Source: CBDFKQ01 sp965248855 | Lineage (GTDB): Bacteria; Bacteroidota; Bacteroidia; Cytophagales; 172606-1 | Assembly (NCBI GenBank): GCA_965248855.1 | Contig: CBDFKQ010000010.1 | Location: 274,432-338,431 of the forward strand | Direction of reading: 5' to 3' | Length of the DNA stretch: 64,000 nt | Shown here: one piece after another, positions 46,733 through 55,234 of the stretch | How the letters are laid out: every line of letters begins with the position of its first letter | How positions within the stretch are numbered: the first letter of the stretch is position 1 | Notes under the pieces: model-generated | Database searches by the model: none | Told to the model about the DNA's origin: nothing | The model's input: only the letters and a program-made list of their open reading frames with translations | Translations under genes and position numbers: made by a program

Positions 46733-48748
46733 TTAAGCTTTTGAAGTTAAAAGTTCTTTTAATCCTTTCAACTCATCTCTCAATCGTGCTGCTTCAATAA
46801 AATCAAGTTCTTTGGCAGCTTTTTCCATTTTTTTCTGAGTTTGGATTATTAATTTTTCAATTTGGGGCTTATTCATGTAAGCAACTACAGGGTCTGCAGC
46901 TACAGAAATTTCTTCAGGTTCAACATAATACTTTTTGCCTGTGTCGGCTACTTTTGTCTGACCCATTATCGATTCAATGGATTTATTTACAGTTCGAGGC
47001 GTAATGTTATTGGCAATATTATAATCTTCCTGAATTCTTCTTCTTCTGTTAGTCTCGTCCATTGCTTCCTGCATGGAGCCTGTTACATGATCAGCATACA
47101 ATATTACTCTTCCTTTTTCATTTCTTGCAGCACGACCTATTGTTTGGATAAGTGATCGTTTATCTCTTAAAAACCCTTCTTTATCCGCATCCATAATTGC
47201 AACCAATGTTACTTCGGGCAAATCCAATCCCTCACGCAACAAATTTACTCCTACCAATACATCTATTACACCTAACCTTAATTCTCTTAAAATTTCAACA
47301 CGATCCAACGTTTTTACTTCGGAGTGAATATAACGACACTTTATGTGCAATTTATCCATGTATTTACTCAGTTCTTCAGCCATTCTTTTAGTGAGAGTGG
47401 TAATTAAAACCCTTTCATTCAATTTTATCCTCTCTTCAATTTCATCTAATAAATCATCTATTTGGTTTAAGCTCGGCCTAACCTCAATTTGAGGATCGAT
47501 TAAACCCGTAGGCCTGATAATTTGTTCCACAACCACACCTTCAGATCTTTTTAATTCATAATCGCCGGGTGTTGCACTCACATAAATGGTTTGGTTAATT
47601 AAATTTTCGAATTCATTAAAATTTAATGGCCTGTTATCCATTGCAGAAGGTAAACGAAAACCATATTCAACAAGATTTATTTTTCTCGACCTGTCACCTC
47701 CCGACATGGCTCTGATTTGTGGAATAGTGGCATGGCTTTCATCTATCACCAATAAATAATCGCTCGGGAAATAATCAAGCAGGCAAAATGGCCTGTCGCC
47801 GGGGTTTCGTCTGTCAAAATAACGCGAATAATTTTCAATACCCGAACAATAACCCAATTCTCTCATCATTTCTAAATCAAATTCAGTTCGTTCTTTAACC
47901 CTTTGCGCTTCTATATACCTTCCTTCTTTTTCGAAAAAATCAATTTGTCTTACCAAATCATCCTGAATTTCATAAATGGCTCTATGTAAAACATCCTTAC
48001 CTGTAACGAATAAGTTGGCAGGGAAAATTGAAATTATTGTTTCGTCATTAAATTTTTTGCCATTTATCGGATCTATTTTTTGTATGGATTCGATTTCATC
48101 TCCATAAAAAATAATACGATAGGCAAAATCTGCATATGCAGGATAAATTTCAACAGTATCGCCCTTTACACGAAATGTTCCGCGTTTAAAATCGGCATCA
48201 GTGCGACTGTATAAACTGCTTACAAAAGAAAACAATAATGCATTTCTACTTATAATTTCTCCAACTTCCACTTTCACAATGTTTCTTCCAAACTCTTCCG
48301 GATTTCCTAAACCGTAAATACAAGATACCGAAGCGACAACAATTATATCGCGCCGGCCTGTTAATAACTGAGAAGTGGTGCTTAAACGAAGTTTTTCAAT
48401 TTCTTCATTTATAGATAAATCTTTTTCTATAAATACACCCGAGTTTGCTATATAAGCTTCCGGTTGATAATAATCATAATAAGAAATAAAATATTCAACA
48501 GCATTTTCAGGGAAAAATTGTTTAAACTCTCCATACAACTGTGCTGCCAATGTTTTATTATGACTTAAAATAAGTGTGGGTTTACTTACCTGTTTTATTG
48601 TATTAGCAATGGTAAAAGTTTTACCGGAGCCTGTAACACCCAATAAGGTTTGGGAAGCCTCATTATTATTTATGCCATTAACTAATAATTTTATTGCTTG
48701 AGGTTGATCTCCGGAAGGTGTATAATCGGAAACAATTTTAAAATCCAT
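46733..48748 (-). CDS. uvrB: Excinuclease ABC subunit B
   Basis: This is the damage-verifying helicase-like subunit of nucleotide excision repair (671 aa). Walker A GVTGSGKTF is at residues 37-45. The beta-hairpin region is seen in YYDYYQPEAYIANSGVFIEK, followed by EIEKLRLST, RRDIIVVASVSCIYGLGNPE, the helicase motif VIDESHATIPQIRAMSGGDR, and LREGLDLPEV. The UVR domain lies at the C-terminus (MEKAAKELDFIEAARLRDEL). It is a single gene with a normal start. Confidence 0.98.
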   Translation of the reverse strand: MDFKIVSDYTPSGDQPQAIKLLVNGINNNEASQTLLGVTGSGKTFTIANTIKQVSKPTLILSHNKTLAAQLYGEFKQFFPENAVEYFISYYDYYQPEAYIANSGVFIEKDLSINEEIEKLRLSTTSQLLTGRRDIIVVASVSCIYGLGNPEEFGRNIVKVEVGEIISRNALLFSFVSSLYSRTDADFKRGTFRVKGDTVEIYPAYADFAYRIIFYGDEIESIQKIDPINGKKFNDETIISIFPANLFVTGKDVLHRAIYEIQDDLVRQIDFFEKEGRYIEAQRVKERTEFDLEMMRELGYCSGIENYSRYFDRRNPGDRPFCLLDYFPSDYLLVIDESHATIPQIRAMSGGDRSRKINLVEYGFRLPSAMDNRPLNFNEFENLINQTIYVSATPGDYELKRSEGVVVEQIIRPTGLIDPQIEVRPSLNQIDDLLDEIEERIKLNERVLITTLTKRMAEELSKYMDKLHIKCRYIHSEVKTLDRVEILRELRLGVIDVLVGVNLLREGLDLPEVTLVAIMDADKEGFLRDKRSLIQTIGRAARNEKGRVILYADHVTGSMQEAMDETNRRRRIQEDYNIANNITPRTVNKSIESIMGQTKVADTGKKYYVEPEEISVAADPVVAYMNKPQIEKLIIQTQKKMEKAAKELDFIEAARLRDELKGLKELLTSKA

Positions 48749-48874
48749 ATTTTTTATTTAATGAATTAATAAACAAATGGAAGTTAATAATAATTCTTTT
48801 TAAGCTGAATGTATTTTATTCTATTTTAATATTATTAATTAAAATAGACATTTAGTTGAAAAAGAGCAAAAAAA

Positions 48875-48900
48875 AAGCATCCACATTGCTGTGGATGCTT
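48875..48900 (-). terminator. Intrinsic terminator after the cold-shock gene
   Basis: AAGCATCCACA / TGTGGATGCTT (11 bp) encloses a 4-nt loop. On the minus strand a run of T follows. Confidence 0.92.
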
Positions 48901-48919
48901 GAACGATTTTATGATATAG

Positions 48920-49111
48920 TTATATAACTTCTACATTTATCGCGTTAAGTCCTTTTCTACCTTGTTCAACTTCGAATTTCACATTATCATTTTCACGAAT
49001 TTCGTCGATAAGGCCTGATGAATGTACGAAAATATCTTCGCTAGAATCTGAAGGAGTGATGAAACCGAAACCTTTAGTGGTGTTGAAAAATTTTACTGTT
49101 CCTTTTTGCAT
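48920..49111 (-). CDS. Cold-shock-domain protein
   Basis: This 63-residue nucleic-acid-binding protein of the CspA family has RNP1 KGFGFIT and RNP2 DIFVHSSGL in the expected spacing, and ends VEQGRKGLNAINVEV. It is an RNA chaperone in this family. It starts with MQKGTVKFFNTTKGFGF. The upstream leader is long, as is typical for cold-shock mRNAs, and carries a short stem TTCCA/TGGAA near 49170-49190. It has a well-defined terminator. Confidence 0.95.
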   Translation of the reverse strand: MQKGTVKFFNTTKGFGFITPSDSSEDIFVHSSGLIDEIRENDNVKFEVEQGRKGLNAINVEVI

Positions 49112-49500
49112 TGTCTTGATTTGTCTTAATTATTGTTTTGATTTAAAGAAACTACGATCTATAGCTTCCATTTGCAATTGGAAAGGTGATAACAAAAACT
49201 TAATAGCTTACGTTGAGCACATTTACTAAAATGCTATGCAAGCTAAATACTATTTTTATATTTACCAAATAAAAAAAATAGTTTTTTTATTGTTGAAATA
49301 ATAAGTTGGCTAAATCATTCATTTAAAAAATAAATAAACGGTTTTTTTAAAAAATATTCCCGAGATATTTATGTAAAAGCCGCTTATTAACTGAGGTTGT
49401 ATACAAATATATTTAAGATTAACAGTCATTGATTTGTTTAACAATGAAATTATTATGGATTTTATTGTTAAATCTTCACCAGATTAAAATAAATATTAAT

Positions 49501-49586
49501 GGGACTTGCCCCGGGTTCCGGGCTTTACGCCCTGATCTTTTTGTTGATGCCACACAAAAGGATTTGCATTGCAATCTCTTAGCCAG
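49501..49586 (-). repeat. Structured interspersed repeat, copy B
   Basis: On the minus strand it reads TGGCTAAGAGATTG, then AAATCCTTTTGTGTGGCATC, then AACAAAAAGATC, then CGTAAAGCCCGG and CCGGGGCAAGTCCC. It aligns with copy A through the whole element with only short gaps. The hairpin and the GC-rich stem are both retained. Confidence 0.65.
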
Positions 49587-49621
49587 AAAGAAACAAATCG
49601 AACCCAAAATCAAAATAGTTT

Positions 49622-49657
49622 AATTATGAATTTATCAATATCAGAATATTCATAATT
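49622..49657. repeat. AT-rich palindromic intergenic repeat, copy 7
   Basis: AATTATGAATTTATCAATAT followed by CAGAATATTCATAATT. The outer AATTATGAAT / ATTCATAATT arms are nearly perfect. It is in the gap before the ferritin-like genes. Confidence 0.6.
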
Positions 49658-49760
49658 AAAAAACCGCATATACTTCATATTCCGGGTTTCTCCTGACAAC
49701 AAAACTTAGGCCTGATCCAAAAGAAGCAAAGAAAACGGCACCGGCAATAATAATTTGCAC
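49656..49760 (-). CDS. Possible small membrane protein or gene remnant
   Basis: A 34-codon minus-strand frame starting at GTG 49760 encodes one hydrophobic helix (IIIAGAVFFASFGSGLSFVV) followed by RRNPEYEVYAVF. The frame upstream is closed by a stop four codons earlier. The helix plus basic end looks protein-like, but no start, ribosome site or relative confirms it. It may be the last piece of a decayed membrane-protein gene. The 49112-49885 gap otherwise contains repeats only. Confidence 0.25.
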   Translation of the reverse strand: MQIIIAGAVFFASFGSGLSFVVRRNPEYEVYAVF

Positions 49761-49885
49761 AACATCAAATTTTTAAAAATTAACCCTTGCAAATCCAAAC
49801 ACCTTAGCCATTCCGTAAATAATAAAAAATTATATAAGTCCCCTTGTTTAGTGCTTAAATTTTTAACCATTATTATTTAAAAATC

Positions 49886-50626
49886 ATGACTAAAACCCTT
49901 GTACCGGATGTGATTGAAAAAACCACCGGAAATCAAAACAAAACGTCGGCTACAATAAAAAGAGGAACCTTCCTTAAATATTTGGGAGCTTCGGCGGCAT
50001 TTACAGCTCTAACCTTAGCAAGTTGCAAGAAGAGTGATGACCCAACTCCTGCTCCAACTCCGGGTAGTGTTACTTTTACAAGTGACGATTTTGGAGTTTT
50101 AAATTATGCTTATGCTTTAGAGCAATTAGAAGCAGCATTTTATATACAAGCTGTTGCTACACCTTACATTGGTATGCCTCCCGCAGAGTTAACGTTACTT
50201 ACTTCAATTCGTGATCACGAAAAATTACACAGAGATTTTTTTAAAAAAGCAATTACAGCTTTGAAAGGAACACCAATTATGGATTTAACTCCTGATTTTA
50301 GTTCTATTGATTTTACAAGCCGCGCATCGGTTTTAGGCGCTGCAAAAGCATTTGAAGATTTAGGTGTATCAGCTTATAACGGTGCAGGACATGGAATTAA
50401 AAGTGCTGATTATTTGGTACTTGCAGGTAAAATTGTTTCTGTTGAAGCCCGCCATGCGGCTGCAATAAGGGATTTACTTAACCCTAATTCTGTTGATTTT
50501 TCCGGTGATGATGTTATTGATCCAAGTGGTTTGGATGGAGCTAAAAAACCTTCAGACGTATTAATTGCAGCGCAAAAATATGTAAAAAATAAATTTGATT
50601 CCAGTGGACTTTCTTTCATTAAATAA
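49886..50626 (+). CDS. Exported ferritin-like domain protein 1
   Basis: This 246-residue protein has a long N-terminus with a hydrophobic segment (KRGTFLKYLGASAAFTALTL, then ASC), which resembles a lipoprotein or Tat-type signal. A Ferritin_2 (DUF4439-related) four-helix bundle follows. Metal-ligand-like residues appear in LNYAYALEQLEAAFY, IRDHEKLHRDFF, FEDLGVSAYNGAG and VEARHAAAIRDLL. Related proteins occur as tandem pairs in desiccation-related clusters. Function and metal content have not been determined for most members. The partner gene starts 20 bp downstream. Confidence 0.9.
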   Translation: MTKTLVPDVIEKTTGNQNKTSATIKRGTFLKYLGASAAFTALTLASCKKSDDPTPAPTPGSVTFTSDDFGVLNYAYALEQLEAAFYIQAVATPYIGMPPAELTLLTSIRDHEKLHRDFFKKAITALKGTPIMDLTPDFSSIDFTSRASVLGAAKAFEDLGVSAYNGAGHGIKSADYLVLAGKIVSVEARHAAAIRDLLNPNSVDFSGDDVIDPSGLDGAKKPSDVLIAAQKYVKNKFDSSGLSFIK

Positions 50627-50646
50627 CAACCTTAAATAAATATTAT

Positions 50647-51423
50647 ATGAATATATTCAAAATCTTTCAGGACATTGAGACTATTGATCCTGAAATGTAT
50701 GATCGCTTAAATTCAAGACGCGGACTATTTAAAAAAGCAAGCAACTTAGGTTTGAAGTTATCTGCTGCTGCAATTCCATTTATCTTGGGAGGTGTTTTAA
50801 ACGAAGCTCGTGGAGAAAATAAAGATGCCATTACCGATGTTTTAAATTTTGCTCTTAAATTGGAATATTTAGAGAGTGCTTTCTATAATTTTTCGATTAA
50901 CAATGGAACTACTGCAAAAGGAAATAATAAAACTACGTTTGACCAAATAGCCAAACATGAAATGGAACATGTTGCTTTATTAAAATCCGTTTTAAAAACA
51001 TATGACAGTTCTCCGACATTTGACTTTACCGGAAAAGGGAATTTTAATCCTACTGATTATCCTACATTTTTAATTTTAGCTCAAGCTTTTGAAGATACCG
51101 GTGTGAGGGCATACAAAGGCCAGGCTCCCGCTTTATTAGGTACTGATACATTAACAGTAGCATTGCAAATCCATTCTGTAGAAGCCCGTCATGCGGCTAT
51201 GGTTAGAAAAATTCGTTTGCAAACCGGTTGGATTACAGGCAATAACTCATCTGACACGGCTTTTCCTTTGATCTCATCTTCCTATGCAGGCGAAGATAAT
51301 ATAACCCAAGCCGGTATTGATTTGACAACTTTAGGATATACAACAGCAATTGCGACAGAGGCTTTTGATGAATATTTAACAAAAGATCAGGTGTTGGCTA
51401 TTGCAGGACAGTTTATAGTATAA
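50647..51423 (+). CDS. Exported ferritin-like domain protein 2
   Basis: This 258-residue paralogue of the preceding gene starts with a longer N-terminal region (DPEMYDRLNSRRGLFKKASN), then a hydrophobic stretch (LKLSAAAIPFILGGVL) that may be a Tat-like signal. The ferritin fold shows FALKLEYLESAFYNFS, IAKHEMEHVALLK, FEDTGVRAYKG and VEARHAAMVRKIR with conserved acidic and histidine ligands. The pair is separated by 20 bp and probably forms one transcript. It is followed by a terminator. Confidence 0.9.
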   Translation: MNIFKIFQDIETIDPEMYDRLNSRRGLFKKASNLGLKLSAAAIPFILGGVLNEARGENKDAITDVLNFALKLEYLESAFYNFSINNGTTAKGNNKTTFDQIAKHEMEHVALLKSVLKTYDSSPTFDFTGKGNFNPTDYPTFLILAQAFEDTGVRAYKGQAPALLGTDTLTVALQIHSVEARHAAMVRKIRLQTGWITGNNSSDTAFPLISSSYAGEDNITQAGIDLTTLGYTTAIATEAFDEYLTKDQVLAIAGQFIV

Positions 51424-51449
51424 TTTTGATTGATTTGGTTGGTAATTTA

Positions 51450-51478
51450 ATCCCTTATTTTTTTTAAGAATAAGGGAT
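51450..51478. terminator. Intrinsic terminator after the ferritin-like pair
   Basis: ATCCCTTATT / AATAAGGGAT encloses a 9-nt T/A-rich loop and is followed by TTTTTTG. It serves the plus-strand genes and perhaps the convergent ppk2 gene. Confidence 0.8.
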
Positions 51479-51500
51479 ATTTTTTGATGGTTTATTAAAA

Positions 51501-52400
51501 TTATTTTTCATCCCCATCCTGCTTTTTTATTACGTCAATAAAATTCAATAATTCCTTTTGACGATTTTCATCAGTAATTGGATATTGAATGTTTAATTCT
51601 TTTATTTTCGATATTATAATTTTACTTACTATCAGGCGCATATTTTTTTTATCATCCGCAGGGATAATATACCATGGGGCGTATTTGGATGAAGTTTCGT
51701 TAATACAATCTTCATAAGCCTTCATATAATCTTTCCAATATGCCCTTTCATTTATATCCTGCTCTTCAAATTTCCAGTTTTTTGATTTATCTTCAATTCG
51801 TTCAATCAACCTTGCCCCTTGTTCTTCTTTTGAAACATTTAAAAAGAATTTTAAAATAACAAAGCCATTATGCGCCAAATACTTTTCGTGGTTGCAAATA
51901 TCGCTATACCTATGTTCAAAAACTTTTTCCTTATCTTTTATTAATTCATCGGGTATTAATTCTGATGTTTCTAATATTTCCGGATGGACTTTAACTACCA
52001 AAACTTCTTCATAATACGACCTGTTAAATATAGTAATTGTGCCTCGCTGTGGTAGAGCCAGATTTGTTCTCCATAAATAATCATGTTTCAATTCAACTAT
52101 ACTTGGTTTTTTAAAACTTATTACGTTTACGCCTGATGGGTTTACTCCCGATAGTACATGTTTTATAGTTCCATCTTTCCCGGCTGCATCCAGTGCCTGA
52201 AAAATAATTAATAAACCATATTTATTATGTGCATACATCATACTCTGCAAATTATCCATTTCCTCTCTGAATTGAGTCATCAGGTCGTTATAATGACCAT
52301 CATGATCATAAAAGCATTTTATTTTTGTTTCTGTTTTTTTTATGGAAAAATGTTTTTCGCCTTTGTTTTCAAAATCTTCAATATCAATCTTTACTTTCAT
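51501..52400 (-). CDS. ppk2: Polyphosphate kinase 2 family protein
   Basis: This 299-residue PPK2-type phosphotransferase uses polyphosphate to phosphorylate nucleotides. Walker A is in FQALDAAGKDGTIKHVLSGV (about 65-84). Other family marks are GVNVISFKKPS, LWRTNLALPQRGTITIFNRS and YYEEVLVVKVHP. A lid region follows (EKYLAHNGFVILKFFLNVSK, RIEDKSKNWKFEEQDINERA). The class (AMP versus ADP acceptor) is not evident. It is a single gene, divergent from msrA. Confidence 0.93.
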   Translation of the reverse strand: MKVKIDIEDFENKGEKHFSIKKTETKIKCFYDHDGHYNDLMTQFREEMDNLQSMMYAHNKYGLLIIFQALDAAGKDGTIKHVLSGVNPSGVNVISFKKPSIVELKHDYLWRTNLALPQRGTITIFNRSYYEEVLVVKVHPEILETSELIPDELIKDKEKVFEHRYSDICNHEKYLAHNGFVILKFFLNVSKEEQGARLIERIEDKSKNWKFEEQDINERAYWKDYMKAYEDCINETSSKYAPWYIIPADDKKNMRLIVSKIIISKIKELNIQYPITDENRQKELLNFIDVIKKQDGDEK

Positions 52401-52526
52401 GGTTTGCGTATATTGTGATAGTTTTGTGACAATAGAATAATATTTTTACAATGTTAAGTTAATGTTAACAAATTATATGCCTTTACAAAAAATTAAACTT
52501 CTATAATATTTTTTTTGTTTAAAATT

Positions 52527-53177
52527 ATGAAACTAATTTTCAAATGCTTTTTTAACGCCTGTATGGCACTGATAATTTTTACTTCGTGCAACGGACAGCA
52601 AAAAAAAGAATCAAAAAATAAAAACAATAAAATTATGACAGCAGGTACAGAGCTAGCCACTTTTGCAAACGGATGTTTTTGGTGTACAGAAGCAGTTTTT
52701 CAGGAAGTTGAAGGTGTTTTAAAAGTTGAGTCGGGTTATACAGCAGGTAAAGTTGCCAACCCAACTTACGAAGCTGTTTGCACCGGCCTTACCGGCCATG
52801 CGGAATGCTTACAAATAACTTACGACCCAAAGAGAGTGAGCTTTGAAGATTTATTGGAAGTTTTTTGGGGAACGCACGATCCTACAACATTAAACAGACA
52901 GGGAAATGATGTGGGTACTCAATATCGATCAGGAATTTATTATCATAACCAAGAGCAGAAAACGAAAGCAGAAGCATATAAAAAACAATTAGAAAATGCT
53001 CATACATTTAAAGACCCTATCGTTACCGAGATATTACCGTTTAGTATTTTTTACAGTGCCGATGGTTATCATCAAAATTATTTTAGAGAACATCCGGAAC
53101 AAGGTTATTGTGCAATGGTGATCAGGCCAAAAGTTGAAAAATTCAGAAAGCACTTTAAAGACAAATTAAAACATTAA
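52527..53177 (+). CDS. msrA: Peptide methionine-S-sulfoxide reductase, lipoprotein form
   Basis: This enzyme repairs oxidised methionine (S-epimer) in proteins. I chose the ATG at 52527 (216 aa). A TTG start 12 bp upstream is not needed. The signal peptide has FTSCNGQQ with a lipobox cysteine, so the enzyme is probably periplasmic or anchored. The catalytic cysteine is in FANGCFWCTEAVF, followed by SGYTAGKVANPTYEAVCTG and WGTHDPTTLNRQGNDVGTQY. Another conserved block is FYSADGYHQNYF, with GYC near the C-terminus as the possible resolving cysteine. Confidence 0.96.
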   Translation: MKLIFKCFFNACMALIIFTSCNGQQKKESKNKNNKIMTAGTELATFANGCFWCTEAVFQEVEGVLKVESGYTAGKVANPTYEAVCTGLTGHAECLQITYDPKRVSFEDLLEVFWGTHDPTTLNRQGNDVGTQYRSGIYYHNQEQKTKAEAYKKQLENAHTFKDPIVTEILPFSIFYSADGYHQNYFREHPEQGYCAMVIRPKVEKFRKHFKDKLKH

Positions 53178-53224
53178 TTTTATTAATGCAGCCACCTATA
53201 GAATATTTCGTAGACTGATTCTAA

Positions 53225-53294
53225 GCCGAACTGCTCTTGTATTCTACAGCTAACAGCTTCAATCAATGCAGGGTCCCTGAAAAAGAGACCCTGC
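53225..53294 (+). other. Non-coding leader with gcagggtc hairpin
   Basis: GCAGGGTC / GACCCTGC (53268-53294) is a perfect 8-bp stem with an 11-nt loop, just before the 53311 gene. The string GCCGAACTGCTCTT at 53225 recurs as GCCGAACCGCTCTT at 56421. Confidence 0.4.
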
Positions 53295-53310
53295 TGAGAA
53301 GAAAACAATA

Positions 53311-54699
53311 ATGGAAAAAGAAATATTAATAGATAAAATTCAAAAATTAACAGGAGAGTACAATGCCCAGGGCTTAGATATTTTAATTAGCGAGTTAACT
53401 GTTGAGGAGATTAAAATTTATAAAACAGAAATTGTAGATGGCTATCTGAGTATTTTTTCATACATATACCATGATTGGGTTTGTGATAAATTTATAGATT
53501 ATAATAAGGAAGATATTATTCTTGAACTTTTGGATTTACTTTCTTCAGCAGAGGAAATAAATCCAGAAGAAATACATTATCGTAGAAGATCTAGTTGTTA
53601 CGAGTTTTTTGCTGAATTGAAAACAGAAATAGTTGATAAACTTATTTATTTGCAAAAAGCAATAGATGTATATGTTGATGCTATAAAAGTTACGGGAAAT
53701 GTAGAATATAACGCCAATATAGCTTCTCTTATGTTGGAAAAAATTTCAATTACACAACAATTTAAGGTAAATGACATTTTAGAAATCCTTCACATGTTTA
53801 AGTTGGCATATACAGAATATTCCGAAATTGTATTTAACATATTTTTGTATAGTTGTTTTAAAATTTTAGAGTTTCCTTTTAAAGAAAATAAAGAGTGGTA
53901 TCTACGGTTTTTGGGAGAATTTAATTTAATGTCAACCAATTTCGCTGAAAAAAATCAAAATATTTATCTTCATTGGTCACATGAGTTGATGAGGGTTTTA
54001 AGAAACGACGACCGAGGTGCTTTACGCGAATATTCTGCTGAATTATATGGTTATTCTGCAAGCTTACTCGTGCATTTACAAAAACTTAAAACCGAAGATA
54101 CAGAAGTATTAAATAAATTGGGTCATGCATTTGAGGATGCCGCCACAAACATTACTTTAACCGAAAATAAAATTCTTCTCTTTGAATTGGCTCTAAAAAA
54201 TTATAAAAAAGGCCAAAGTATCAATCCCTATGCCTGGACCTTCCCCGTATATGCAACCAATGTTTTGAAAAAATTAGCTGTGATATATTTTAATAAGAAG
54301 GATAAAAATAAAGTGATTGAAATATTTGAAGATGGCAAGTTAATATTTTCTCAATTCGAAATTTCGGAAAATGATATTACTTTAACCCTTAATTGGGGAA
54401 GGTTTTTAATTGAATATGCAAAACTTGCTTATGATTTTAAAGCCAAACAAATATTATTAGAAGCTGAAAAGATATTATTAGTTGCAAAAGAATTAGGTAA
54501 AAATTATTATAGTCAACCTTTTATATTATTAGCAAAAGTTGCACTTAAAACAGGAGATGCTGAAAAAGCGATTACTATTTTAAAAGAATGTGAAAATATT
54601 TTTACCACCAAATATTCAACCTATTCATTTAGTGAGGTATTGGAAGATGAAGATTTTAGTGATATACATCAAAATGAATTATTTAAAAATCAAGCATAA
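53311..54699 (+). CDS. TPR-like helical hypothetical protein
   Basis: This 462-residue cytoplasmic, all-helical protein is rich in Glu/Lys/Leu/Ile. Motifs of the TPR end-of-group kind occur near the end (AKVALKTGDAEKAITILKEC, then DEDFSDIHQNELFK). The N-terminal half (EEIHYRRRSSCYEFFAEL) is more divergent. It lies between the msrA region and an IS3 element. The accessory neighbourhood (IS, Rhs toxin piece) suggests it may be part of a polymorphic-toxin locus, but no link can be shown. Confidence 0.6.
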   Translation: MEKEILIDKIQKLTGEYNAQGLDILISELTVEEIKIYKTEIVDGYLSIFSYIYHDWVCDKFIDYNKEDIILELLDLLSSAEEINPEEIHYRRRSSCYEFFAELKTEIVDKLIYLQKAIDVYVDAIKVTGNVEYNANIASLMLEKISITQQFKVNDILEILHMFKLAYTEYSEIVFNIFLYSCFKILEFPFKENKEWYLRFLGEFNLMSTNFAEKNQNIYLHWSHELMRVLRNDDRGALREYSAELYGYSASLLVHLQKLKTEDTEVLNKLGHAFEDAATNITLTENKILLFELALKNYKKGQSINPYAWTFPVYATNVLKKLAVIYFNKKDKNKVIEIFEDGKLIFSQFEISENDITLTLNWGRFLIEYAKLAYDFKAKQILLEAEKILLVAKELGKNYYSQPFILLAKVALKTGDAEKAITILKECENIFTTKYSTYSFSEVLEDEDFSDIHQNELFKNQA

Positions 54700-54740
54700 A
54701 ATCTAATCAACATCCATGAAATGCACTGTCTTCCCCCCTA

Positions 54741-54761
54741 CCGCAAGTCTGCGACTTGTGG
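54741..54761 (+). repeat. Short hairpin with CGCAAGTC arms
   Basis: CCGCAAGTC / GACTTGTGG pairs over 9 positions (one G-T) with a TGC loop, 10 bp before the left end of the IS. It resembles short REP-like hairpins. Confidence 0.4.
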
Positions 54762-54811
54762 TTTCCTTAAGTGTCTTGTCCTGAAATAGGTTTACACAAA
54801 GTAAACTAAAA

Positions 54812-55234
54812 ATGGAAAAGTATTCAAAAGTTTATCCAAGTAAATGGCAGAGTCAATATAGTAAAGAATTTAAGCAGTCGGTATGCAAGGAATATCTGCT
54901 TGGCAATGATTCCAGAACCGGTATAGAAAAAAAGTATCATTTAGGTCATGGTCGTATATTAAATTGGCTTAAAGAGGATGGTTATGTTGAATTACCCTGC
55001 TCTTTAAATAAATCTGTTTATATTGTAGGTCTTGATAATTATAATCCAATGTCTGCAGATAATCCTCAACTTCCATCTCAAACTACAACAGGTTTAAATG
55101 AGGTTTGCGAAGATCAATCAGAAATTCTGCGCCTTAAAAAAGAACTTTTAGAAGCTAAGATAAAAGCCGAAGGCTTTGAAAGGATGATAGAAATAGCCGA
55201 AGAGCAATTTAAAATACTCATCAAAAAAAAGTAA
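54812..55234 (+). CDS. IS3-family transposase OrfA
   Basis: This 140-residue frame starts at ATG 54812. Its N-terminus has a helix-turn-helix (SKEFKQSVCKEYLLGNDSRT, HLGHGRILNWLKEDGY) for DNA binding. The C-terminus is a leucine-zipper-like coiled coil (SEILRLKKELLEAKIKAEGF). It ends at TAA just after the slippery site A AAA AAG at 55225-55231. Translation with -1 slippage yields the OrfAB fusion transposase. Confidence 0.93.
   Translation: MEKYSKVYPSKWQSQYSKEFKQSVCKEYLLGNDSRTGIEKKYHLGHGRILNWLKEDGYVELPCSLNKSVYIVGLDNYNPMSADNPQLPSQTTTGLNEVCEDQSEILRLKKELLEAKIKAEGFERMIEIAEEQFKILIKKK
55225..55231 (+). promoter_or_regulatory. Programmed -1 frameshift site A AAA AAG
   Basis: The heptamer A_AAA_AAG lies in the OrfA frame, four bases before its stop, which is the position used in IS3-family elements. 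The frame entered by slipping back one base continues without stop through 55231 into OrfB. Confidence 0.8.
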
